Source: a virus
Length of the DNA stretch: 41,261 nt
Strand: one strand, 5' to 3'
Virus record (IMG/VR): IMGVR_UViG_3300020470_000046
Coordinates: 1-41,261 of that record
Positions within the stretch are counted from its first letter, which is position 1, and each line of letters opens with the position of its first letter. Of this stretch, positions 25,643-31,901 are shown piece by piece. A program made the position numbers and the translations under genes. The notes beneath the pieces are model-generated. The model was not told the DNA's origin and did not search any database. It worked only from the letters and a program-made list of their open reading frames with translations.

Positions 25643-26234
25643 TATACCATGTGACAAACTCAAGTACCTTATTGTTCAAGTACTCGTTTTCAAGGGGGGT
25701 GTCACACTTTACTTTTTCCCATTCAATAGAAAAATCTGCATGATTTTTTAAAATGGGGTCTTGGCGGGTTTCCTCACTGTTTACTGGGTCTTTCCAGATC
25801 CTCTTACCGTCTTTGTTTTGGTATTGAGAAACATGAACAAGAACACCAAATAATTCATTCTTCAGCCAGCTAACTTCATCTTTTTCGTACTCTTGGTAAC
25901 GGATATCTGTTATTACGGGCACATCTTCTGTCTGGGCATTTGTTAGGAACGATTTTATGTTTGGGGTTACTTTATCTATCCAATGCCTGCCATTGGATAA
26001 CTTACGTTTAAAAACTCCATGAAAAACTAAGAATTCTCTAACCTTCTCTTTTTCTTCTCTGCTGCAATTAGAGGGGTCTATTCCATACTCAGAAAGGCAC
26101 CATTCGGCGCAAGCTTGTTTTAATTGATCTGCCAGAGCAAATCTTCTTACTGGTAAATGTTTAGATAATAAGCTAAAGAATAAATCCTTACCCGCTCCTG
26201 CAACGCCGCTTATGCCTATTACCTTTCTCTCCAC
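25623..26234 (-). CDS. Deoxynucleoside monophosphate kinase
   Basis: This 203-residue P-loop kinase would phosphorylate dNMPs for phage DNA synthesis, like T4 gp1. Walker A is GVAGAGKD (10-17). 'RFALADQLKQAC' and 'DVPVITDIRYQEYEKDEV' are characteristic of phage dNMP kinases. The start is GTG, with no Shine-Dalgarno sequence but a sigma70-like promoter ending 6 bp before it. It heads the operon that carries the sigma factor, DegT, WbqC and TauD-like genes. It complements the ribonucleotide reductase and dCMP deaminase. Confidence 0.87.
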   Translation of the reverse strand: MERKVIGISGVAGAGKDLFFSLLSKHLPVRRFALADQLKQACAEWCLSEYGIDPSNCSREEKEKVREFLVFHGVFKRKLSNGRHWIDKVTPNIKSFLTNAQTEDVPVITDIRYQEYEKDEVSWLKNELFGVLVHVSQYQNKDGKRIWKDPVNSEETRQDPILKNHADFSIEWEKVKCDTPLENEYLNNKVLEFVTWYNEKRKE

Positions 26235-26240
26235 TTCTTG

Positions 26241-26268
26241 ATGTTACCATATATCTTTGAGAAATCAA
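26241..26268 (-). promoter_or_regulatory. Sigma70-like promoter of dNMP kinase-sigma operon, leaderless geometry
   Basis: Leftward TTGATT (26268-26263), 16 bp, TAACAT (26246-26241), 6 bp, GTG start. No Shine-Dalgarno sequence is seen. It lies in an 86-bp divergent gap opposite the GTGTAAAT promoter of the kinase-fold gene. Confidence 0.5.
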
Positions 26269-26305
26269 GTAATAAGTTCATTCTCGACTTAGTGGCAAAA
26301 AATAA

Positions 26306-26313
26306 GTGTAAAT
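26306..26313 (+). promoter_or_regulatory. GTGTAAAT motif before kinase-fold gene
   Basis: AGTGTAAATATA is followed by the ATG at 26321, 7 bp after the GTGTAAAT core. There is no ribosome-binding sequence between them. The same motif at the same distance precedes the next gene. No good -35 box at 16-18 bp is seen. Confidence 0.5.
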
Positions 26314-26320
26314 ATAGTAC

Positions 26321-27133
26321 ATGAGAGTAGGACGAACTACAAAATTAAAGCGTAAGGTAAAAAAAAGATCTAAAAATGCACCAAAACAAGTGGCAACTCC
26401 ATTTGTATTGCCGATAGATGAGTACTGGGAGCCCAAAGAAACAAAGATGACCTGTGAGTTTATCGAAAAAGAATTGGCCGTGCAAATTAACGAAAAAAAA
26501 TATTACTGGCAAAACCCCACGAGAAGATACGACAGGAACGATGCCAAATGGAATCCCACATGGAAAGGGTACGCTGGTCAAGGATTTGTTTTACCCTCGG
26601 AACAGTCCGAAAATCATTTTCGAACAGGCTGTAGGAATATATTTTTATGGTCCGAGGGGGACGACTTTGGGTATAAAATATTTACAAGGGGGGAAAATCA
26701 AAAAAGAAGAATATATAGAACTCTATTTAAAGAGCGAATGAGAAAACTGTGGTTCTGTAATCGAGCAACGGTGGAGACCCTTCATTGCGCTCATAATTAT
26801 TTAGCTCATTTTAATCTTGCTCCCAAAAGTTACGAATTGATAAACTTTAATGACGGTGAGCTCTGGGGCTTAAAGGTGCAAAGAATAATGGGAGAAAACA
26901 AATGGAAAGATTTTGAGAGCATGCGTGATGCGGGGTTCGAGGAAGGCGAGTATTTAAATAAACTTACGGGACTTATGCAAAAATTAGATTTAAACCTAAT
27001 GGAGGGCATAGATTGGAACCCTACGAATTACATTCTTTGCCATAAAACCAACAATATCTATTTTATAGACATAGAGTACAAGCACTTGAGGTTCGGGTAC
27101 AATAAGGTCCGAAAACATTTTGTTATTAAATGA
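26321..27133 (+). CDS. Kinase-fold phosphotransferase (APH/LPS-kinase-like)
   Basis: This 270-residue protein has a Lys/Arg-rich N-terminus and a C-terminal half whose motif 'GIDWNPTNYILCHKTNNIYFIDIEY' matches the catalytic and metal-binding elements of aminoglycoside-phosphotransferase and LPS-kinase folds: D231 with N236 (DxxxxN), and D250/E252 (DxE in place of DFG). 'ATVETLHCAHNYLAHFNLAPKSYEL' resembles the hinge region. It would transfer phosphate to a sugar or another small acceptor. Function in LPS or virion-glycan phosphorylation is suggested by the glycosyltransferase next door. A weak homolog or inactive relative is possible. Confidence 0.6.
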   Translation: MRVGRTTKLKRKVKKRSKNAPKQVATPFVLPIDEYWEPKETKMTCEFIEKELAVQINEKKYYWQNPTRRYDRNDAKWNPTWKGYAGQGFVLPSEQSENHFRTGCRNIFLWSEGDDFGYKIFTRGENQKRRIYRTLFKERMRKLWFCNRATVETLHCAHNYLAHFNLAPKSYELINFNDGELWGLKVQRIMGENKWKDFESMRDAGFEEGEYLNKLTGLMQKLDLNLMEGIDWNPTNYILCHKTNNIYFIDIEYKHLRFGYNKVRKHFVIK

Positions 27134-27144
27134 CAATAAATGCA

Positions 27145-27152
27145 GTGTAAAT
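27145..27152 (+). promoter_or_regulatory. GTGTAAAT motif before GT-A gene
   Basis: AGTGTAAATATAT, 7 bp upstream of the ATG at 27160, as for the preceding gene. The motif lies in the 26-bp gap between the two genes. Both genes also begin ATGAG. The shared spacing suggests functional constraint or copying of the promoter block. Confidence 0.5.
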
Positions 27153-27159
27153 ATATTGC

Positions 27160-27999
27160 ATGAGCGGGAAAAAACCTACCACTTTAATGGTTGTGGCCCT
27201 GTGGTCTGGAAATAGAAGAATCTTCTCTAATGTGAGTGAGGATATAAAATATATAGACCGCAGGCCATCCTGTGTAGGGCCCATTTTTTCAAGGGACGAA
27301 ATACTAAAGCGCAGGGTAAAGGTATTAATGGAGGTAGATCACGGCGAGCCAATGGACACAATATTTGTTAATCCACGCAATGATGAGAATCCGTGCTACA
27401 AAGAGTATTTAGACTACTTAAATTCCCTAAACGGACAAAAAACAAAAAATGGGAATATAATTGTAGAACATAGGGAAAACACTGGAATAAGCTTTGGTTC
27501 CATGAACTACGCTTGGCAAAAATACAAAGATGATTATGATTACTTTTACTTTACTGAAGATGACTATGTCAATATTTCTGAAGGATTCGTTGGTGCTGGA
27601 GTGAACATATTAAAAAACAACCCCGAATTCGGCATGGTAGCCACCCTTCAAAGAACAGAAAGGAAATACCCCAAAGGCAACAGTGCTATTTATTCAAATA
27701 AGGCACTAAAGCTTACGTTTGGGAATGGCAACATTCCTCATGTTACTGAGCCTCACTTGCAGCACAGCATGAGAAGACACACGGATCAGGAAAGAAGATG
27801 TGGGCTACGCGTACGAAATGCTGGTTATGATATATCCAATCTCCCAGAGGGTTTTGATGTAATTGAGAAAATTGGTTACAATGATAACTCTACAGATGAC
27901 CGATCCGAGAAGGCAAAGAAAGCTGGCTGGGGTTGGTCTGCGTATGTCAGGCAGCAGTGGAAAGTAGATTGGGGCAAGTACAAACGTTTTGATATGTGA
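27160..27999 (+). CDS. GT-A fold glycosyltransferase
   Basis: The 279-residue protein begins 'TTLMVVALWSGNRR' and has 'ENTGISFGSMNYAWQKYKDDYDYFYFTEDDYVNIS', where EDD is a DxD-type metal/nucleotide-sugar site in a GT2-like fold; 'GMVATLQRTERKYPKGNSAIYSNKAL' follows. It would transfer a sugar from an NDP-sugar. Preceded by the kinase-fold gene and followed by a strong terminator, it forms a two-gene rightward unit with its own promoter. Acceptor unknown; virion Thr-rich proteins or host surface glycan are candidates by context only. Confidence 0.7.
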   Translation: MSGKKPTTLMVVALWSGNRRIFSNVSEDIKYIDRRPSCVGPIFSRDEILKRRVKVLMEVDHGEPMDTIFVNPRNDENPCYKEYLDYLNSLNGQKTKNGNIIVEHRENTGISFGSMNYAWQKYKDDYDYFYFTEDDYVNISEGFVGAGVNILKNNPEFGMVATLQRTERKYPKGNSAIYSNKALKLTFGNGNIPHVTEPHLQHSMRRHTDQERRCGLRVRNAGYDISNLPEGFDVIEKIGYNDNSTDDRSEKAKKAGWGWSAYVRQQWKVDWGKYKRFDM

Positions 28000-28024
28000 A
28001 TTACATTTTTCTAGAACATAGACA

Positions 28025-28049
28025 CAAAACCCCCTGTAAAGGGGTTTTG
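28025..28049. terminator. Bidirectional rho-independent terminator
   Basis: A 9-bp perfect stem CAAAACCCC/GGGGTTTTG with a 7-nt loop. The A-run on one side and T-run on the other let it work in both directions. It would end the rightward GT-A gene transcript and the leftward transcript coming from 28371 across the non-coding gap. Confidence 0.8.
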
Positions 28050-28370
28050 CTAAAGAAGTATATGCGAAACATTTTTCTTAGACCCAGTGATTTAATTGAT
28101 GGGGCATTCAAGACATATACGCAACTCTTTCGAGAACCATCTCCCATATAGGGTGAGAAACTGTGCTTAAAAACTCATTACAATGGTTAACCACAACACG
28201 CCGGGGCATTGCAGCGGGAACTACCCACTAGTTTTTTTAGGACGTATAAATTCCTAGGCATCCCTTGAATATGGACTTCTGCCAAAGTCCCGACTCTTAA
28301 AGTCTCATCTCAGGAAAACTCCACTGTTTATTCTCAGCGAGCTTAAAAAGGATTTTACTTTTTGCAAAGA
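28050..28370 (-). ncRNA. Candidate structured non-coding RNA in convergent gap
   Basis: This ~320-bp stretch between convergent genes has no open frame of note on either strand. It is unusual for this densely packed genome and contains many local hairpins. Read leftward: GGACTT/AAGTCC (28290-28273), TAGGA/TCCTA (28256-28238), AGTGGG/CCCGCT (28229-28213), a TCTC-CCC/GGGAGA hairpin (28158-28140) and a CTC-GAAA-GAG GNRA tetraloop hairpin (28134-28125), ending at the terminator. A self-complementary TGGTTAACCA lies at 28184-28193. AATGCCCC occurs twice. The GNRA loop and the downstream terminator favour the leftward strand. No tRNA, tmRNA, RNase P or known riboswitch was recognised. Confidence 0.5.
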
Positions 28371-28805
28371 CTAACTCATGTCCGCTTCAGAGTCAAGAGG
28401 TTTTTCATTTTGAGTGAGTATTTCACAAATAAACATTATATTCTTAATGTCGTTCTCTTGTATTGATGACGGATCACATTTATCTGTATCCATTTGCATT
28501 TTTTCACAAAAAACATTGATTAATTGTGACATTTTTAAAGCAGTATCTGGGGAAATATCAACATTTTGAGTATATGATAAAAACGATTTTTTAAGAATCC
28601 AGTACTTTCTGTGCTTATCTGGATCGAATTCACTATCGATCATACCAGATTCCTCAAAAGATTTCAGAGCGCACAAGAATGCAACCTTGTCTTCATTTGG
28701 TGTTTCAGTTATCGTAATGACTTTCATAAAATTATCTTCCATACAGAAAGAGTCATTATTTGAAAACCATTCGTATAAGTATCCAGAAGCTTCAAGGGTA
28801 GTCAT
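28371..28805 (-). CDS. Hypothetical 144-aa protein
   Basis: No family is recognised. The product is a soluble acidic protein with several cysteines and a predicted-helical middle ('ALKMSQLINVFCEKMQMD'). It is the only leftward gene between two rightward groups. A perfect TATAAT box ends 5 bp before its ATG, so it is likely transcribed alone and early. A transcript reading past its stop would enter the structured non-coding gap, so it may be the host transcript of that RNA. Early single-gene units often encode host-takeover proteins, but nothing in the sequence shows it. Confidence 0.65.
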   Translation of the reverse strand: MTTLEASGYLYEWFSNNDSFCMEDNFMKVITITETPNEDKVAFLCALKSFEESGMIDSEFDPDKHRKYWILKKSFLSYTQNVDISPDTALKMSQLINVFCEKMQMDTDKCDPSSIQENDIKNIMFICEILTQNEKPLDSEADMS

Positions 28806-28810
28806 TACAT

Positions 28811-28816
28811 ATTATA
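28811..28816 (-). promoter_or_regulatory. TATAAT box 5 bp before hypothetical gene start
   Basis: Leftward TATAAT (28816-28811) is a perfect -10 hexamer, followed by 5 bp and the ATG. The -35 is poor (TTGTTA at 19 bp). It is divergent from the promoter of the AT-hook gene. Confidence 0.5.
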
Positions 28817-28819
28817 ACG

Positions 28820-28872
28820 AGCAAACACAAATAAATAACAAAAAAACCTTGCTTTGAGATTTGGTTTGTGCT
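28820..28872. promoter_or_regulatory. Imperfect inverted repeat between divergent promoters, possible operator
   Basis: AGCAAACACAAAT (28820-28832) faces ATTTGGTTTGTGCT (28859-28872). The arms are related but not perfect complements. They lie between the two -10 boxes of the divergent 28805 and 28885 genes. A shared repressor or activator could use them. Confidence 0.3.
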
Positions 28873-28877
28873 AATAT
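28849..28877 (+). promoter_or_regulatory. Sigma70-like promoter of AT-hook operon, leaderless geometry
   Basis: TTGCTT (28849-28854), 17 bp, TAATAT (28872-28877), 7 bp, ATG at 28885. The expected transcription start is at or next to the A of the ATG. No Shine-Dalgarno sequence. Confidence 0.6.
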
Positions 28878-28884
28878 ATAACAT

Positions 28885-29151
28885 ATGAATACAACTCCAG
28901 AAGAATCAAATATTACAATGAATGAAACTGCTGAAGTGCAAGCATCAAAAAAGCGAGGGAGACCTAAAGTAGAGATTGTTTGGCCAGAGGGGAATTTTAC
29001 CTTTGACTCGTTAAAACAGACTAACGTATTGTCTTCATCCTCCCTAAGGAAAAAGATGCGTACCGAATTAATGCGTGGGGGTATCCTAAAAGTAGATACG
29101 TTAAAAACCGCATTTGGTAGACCTCATAACGTATACAAGAAAGCTCAATGA
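28885..29151 (+). CDS. Small AT-hook DNA-binding protein
   Basis: This 88-residue protein has a classic AT-hook core KKRGRPK (22-28), which grips the minor groove of AT-rich DNA, then a basic segment 'SLRKKMRTELMRGG' that may add DNA contacts. It heads an operon with dCMP deaminase, a membrane protein and a GT9-like protein. It could be an early regulator or nucleoid-modifying factor. An AT-rich phage genome suits such a protein. AT-hook recognition is clear; the role is inferred. Confidence 0.65.
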   Translation: MNTTPEESNITMNETAEVQASKKRGRPKVEIVWPEGNFTFDSLKQTNVLSSSSLRKKMRTELMRGGILKVDTLKTAFGRPHNVYKKAQ

Positions 29152-29615
29152 GTCGCATAGACTGGAAAGCTTATGCGCTAAAGCTAGCTATTGTTGCCTC
29201 AGAACGAAGCGAGGACAAACATCACAAGGTGGGAGCCTGCGTTCTAAGGCACGACAATAGCGTTGGCGGCTTGGGTTACAATGGTGCGCCCAGCGGGGTA
29301 AACATTGATTGGGATAATAGAGACGAAAGGCGAAAGCGTGTAGTTCATGCTGAGGTGAACGCTTTAAGATACGTTAAACCCAATGAGTGTTACCTGCTGG
29401 CGTGCTCAATGCTACCCTGTAATGAATGCCTAAGGATGATAAGTGCTTACAACATTACAGAGCTTATTTTTAATGAAAGCTATTTAAGGGATGAATCCTC
29501 GTTAATACTAGCCAAAGAGTTTAACATGACCCTTTACGCCACGAAAAAGGCGGTAGCTACGGTTTCCAAAAGCGTAGTCGATCAAAGTGACTTAATTATT
29601 ATTGAAGATGTTTGA
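29148..29615 (+). CDS. Deoxycytidylate (dCMP) deaminase
   Basis: The enzyme converts dCMP to dUMP, feeding thymidylate synthesis. The zinc-binding and catalytic signatures are H67-A-E69 (VVHAEVNAL) and P90-C91-N-E-C94. Length (155 aa) is typical. The 5' region 'DWKAYALKLAIVASERSEDKHHKVGACVL' matches phage dCMP deaminases. The start overlaps the AT-hook gene stop (ATGA). Together with dNMP kinase and ribonucleotide reductase it completes a deoxynucleotide supply set; a thymidylate synthase may lie outside the window. Confidence 0.92.
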   Translation: MSRIDWKAYALKLAIVASERSEDKHHKVGACVLRHDNSVGGLGYNGAPSGVNIDWDNRDERRKRVVHAEVNALRYVKPNECYLLACSMLPCNECLRMISAYNITELIFNESYLRDESSLILAKEFNMTLYATKKAVATVSKSVVDQSDLIIIEDV

Positions 29616-29952
29616 ATTAATTTTTATTTTATTTACGGTTGTAACGCTACTTTTAATATGGTTTAATTCCGAAGCGTTTATTGAATACGCTTTGCTTTTT
29701 AGTGGCGGAAAGTTTTTTCATATACACGACTTTAAGAAAAAAAGAATCAAAGATCCAACCCTTGACTGGATAAGCTACCTACAGTTAAATCACGACTCTT
29801 TCTTTGTAAGACTAATAACTTGCCAGCTATGCCTTAGCTTTTGGTTAAACTTGGTTGCATGTTTAGCTATGGACAAGTTGGTATTTTTACCCATTTCTTA
29901 TGTAATTTCACTTATAGTATACAAGCTAACAGTCAAAGTATTAGAATCTTAA
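29608..29952 (+). CDS. Small membrane protein with CxxC motif
   Basis: The 114-residue protein has three likely membrane segments: ~2-19, ~68-90 ('LITCQLCLSFWLNLVACLAM') and ~92-112. The CxxC followed by FW within the second segment recalls small DUF1360-type membrane proteins. I place the start at the ATG at 29608, overlapping the deaminase stop by 8 bp; a TTG two codons upstream is possible. Function unknown; it could act on the host envelope. Confidence 0.6.
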   Translation: MFELIFILFTVVTLLLIWFNSEAFIEYALLFSGGKFFHIHDFKKKRIKDPTLDWISYLQLNHDSFFVRLITCQLCLSFWLNLVACLAMDKLVFLPISYVISLIVYKLTVKVLES

Positions 29953-29953
29953 T

Positions 29954-31156
29954 ATGCACCTAGTAGAATCATTCGCCTTAAATACCGGCCTCAGAATAGG
30001 AAAGCCCGAGATTATAGACAAGTTCATACCACTTGCCTTTCAGGACTCCTACATAACTCTACAACCGCAGGGAGCGTTCCCTTGCAGAAAGTATGATTAC
30101 TGGAATGAGGTCATTGAAATCTTAAAACCGGTGCTGTTAGATAATCATATTCAAGTAGTTCAGTTAGGTAAAAAAGACGAAGACGGAGTAGTTGGAGCGT
30201 ATGATATGCGCGGTAAAACTACTTTTTGTCAAGCGGCTTATTTAATCAAAAACGCGCTCCTACACGTTGGAGTGGACAGCTTTGGTATACACTTTGCTTC
30301 CGGATACAATAAAAAGATCGTTGGACTTTACAGCAATATGCTACCAGAAAACTCCGGTCCCTACTGGAGTAACAGTAATGATGTCAGAATACACCAACCG
30401 CCAAGGGAGCAGGGCCAAAGGCCAAGTTACAAACCTGAAGAAGATCCGAAGACTATCAACAAAATTAACCCAGAAGACATAGCAGAAAGCATCTGCAACT
30501 TACTTGGGGTAAGCTATGAATATCCATATAAAACATTATACATTGGCAAGGACTATCTATCTAAGAAAGTAGAACTGATACCAGTAACGCATTTAACTAA
30601 CTATAATATCCTTGAAGTAGACTCGCTGATTATGAGAATGGACAGGTACTTTGATGAGTCCGTACTCTTAAGGCAGTTACAGATATGCAAGTGTTCCATT
30701 GTAACAAATAAACCGATAAACATAGACATTTTACTAAGAAATAAAGATAGAATAATTGAAACCGTATTCTTATTAGATGACGTCGATCAAGACATATCTG
30801 AATACCTTACGAAATTAAAAGAGTCTGGAATAAAGTTTTTCTTAATGAGTAACCTACCAGATGATGAGCTTAATAAAATTAAATTAAAGTACATAGACAT
30901 TGCTCCAATTTTACCAAAGGATAAATACAAAAAGCAAGATATAGATAAAATTCTCAGGGGTAAAAATTATGATGATATTTACTTTAAGACATCTGCGCTA
31001 AACGTACTTAGGACTGGTGTATACGCAGGGCATCCATTTACAGAAGGTATTAAGCCAGTAAATCTTATTAAAAATATACCTCCGCAAAAAATGATAATGG
31101 ACGAAGTCCTTTGGCAGGATATCAATCACTTCCTCATTCTAGAAAAAGTTAAGTAA
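29954..31156 (+). CDS. GT9-like glycosyltransferase with extra C-terminal domain
   Basis: Residues ~50-190 resemble the donor-binding half of ADP-heptose-type GT9 enzymes: 'VVQLGKKDEDGVVGAYDMRGKTTFCQAAYLIKNALLHVGVDSFGIHFASGYNKKIVGLYSN' is the D-x-RGKT, 'xGxDSGxxHLA' and 'xVxLYG' pattern. The usual N-terminal acceptor domain is short. Residues ~200-400 are an unrecognised alpha/beta domain. The gene starts one base after the membrane protein stop. It may modify LPS core or a virion sugar; the acceptor cannot be read from the sequence. Confidence 0.7.
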   Translation: MHLVESFALNTGLRIGKPEIIDKFIPLAFQDSYITLQPQGAFPCRKYDYWNEVIEILKPVLLDNHIQVVQLGKKDEDGVVGAYDMRGKTTFCQAAYLIKNALLHVGVDSFGIHFASGYNKKIVGLYSNMLPENSGPYWSNSNDVRIHQPPREQGQRPSYKPEEDPKTINKINPEDIAESICNLLGVSYEYPYKTLYIGKDYLSKKVELIPVTHLTNYNILEVDSLIMRMDRYFDESVLLRQLQICKCSIVTNKPINIDILLRNKDRIIETVFLLDDVDQDISEYLTKLKESGIKFFLMSNLPDDELNKIKLKYIDIAPILPKDKYKKQDIDKILRGKNYDDIYFKTSALNVLRTGVYAGHPFTEGIKPVNLIKNIPPQKMIMDEVLWQDINHFLILEKVK

Positions 31157-31164
31157 AAGAGAGC

Positions 31165-31193
31165 TTGACTAAGTATCGGAAATAACTTATTAT
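31165..31193 (+). promoter_or_regulatory. Sigma70-like promoter of annealing-protein gene, leaderless geometry
   Basis: TTGACT (31165-31170), 17 bp, TATTAT (31188-31193), 6 bp, ATG at 31200. The AAGG between box and ATG is too close to the ATG to act as a normal ribosome-binding site. The predicted transcription start is the A of the ATG. Confidence 0.65.
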
Positions 31194-31199
31194 AAGGCA

Positions 31200-31901
31200 A
31201 TGAAGAAAATCGACCGTAACGAAGACGGGCTTATCAATGGTGTCGATTACCTCTTTACTGAGGATGGACTTATTGATTGGCGTAAAATGGTTAAACCGGA
31301 ACATCTTGTTCCCAATAAAGACCGCACAAGCGAAACAGACGTAACCAAGCTTAAGGATTACCAATTGATTATCCTCCTCGGAGGAATTAAAGAGCTCGCT
31401 CAAATTCGTGGATATACAGACGTTACCTATAACGTAACTTCCCCGAGCTCAGACTATGTAGTAGCTACTTGTACAATAACGTGGAAGCCCAATTACGAGA
31501 CGGAAGGCGAAAGCGTAGTCTTTTCCGCTATCGGAGATGCTTCCCCTCACAACACAAATAGTTTTGCTAGAAACTTTCTTGGGCCAATCGCAGAAAACAG
31601 AGCCTTTGTTCGTTGCGTTAGAAACTTTTTAAAGATTAATATCGTGGGCAAAGAAGAATTGGGCGGCGCAGACGCACCCCCTACGGCAACTAACACCTCA
31701 ATGGTCACCGCAGACACATCTATGGATCCAAGAAGCATGCTACAAACCGTAATGAACGAAAAGGGTGTTTCTTTCGAAAAGGTTAAAGCTAAATTAGTTG
31801 CGGAGGGGTTTGATGGCGCAGAGGACCTATCTGGACTAGAACAAATTCCAAAACTTAAAGCGTTTGAGTTAATCGAAAGACTTAAAAAAGTTAAGCGCTA
31901 A
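31200..31901 (+). CDS. Putative single-strand annealing protein (Rad52/ERF-like)
   Basis: The central part of this 233-residue protein, 'VVATCTITWKPNYETEG' then 'GDASPHNTNSFARNFLGPIAENRAFVRCVRNFLKINIVGKEEL', has the layout of phage single-strand annealing and Rad52/ERF-like proteins: a beta region followed by a GDAS...AENRAxxRxxRNxL helix and an acidic end. The C-terminal third (Thr-rich linker, then a helical 'ERLKKVKR' end) is like SSB-binding or oligomer tails of such proteins. It would pair ssDNA during replication-linked recombination, beside the RecA-like protein. Homology is inferred from pattern, not tested. Confidence 0.5.
   Translation: MKKIDRNEDGLINGVDYLFTEDGLIDWRKMVKPEHLVPNKDRTSETDVTKLKDYQLIILLGGIKELAQIRGYTDVTYNVTSPSSDYVVATCTITWKPNYETEGESVVFSAIGDASPHNTNSFARNFLGPIAENRAFVRCVRNFLKINIVGKEELGGADAPPTATNTSMVTADTSMDPRSMLQTVMNEKGVSFEKVKAKLVAEGFDGAEDLSGLEQIPKLKAFELIERLKKVKR

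Noticed and set aside
28050-28370. tmRNA, tRNA, RNase P RNA or group I intron in the convergent gap
   Set aside because: No tag-peptide frame, no TTCRA T-arm with acceptor pairing, no GAGGAAAGTC-type P4 element and no group I P7 core were found. The match to any of these families is only in scattered short words.
31149-31403. Leftward 84-codon open frame overlapping the annealing-protein promoter and start
   Set aside because: It lies antisense to a strong -35/-10 promoter and to the start of a recognised gene, with no ribosome site or family similarity.
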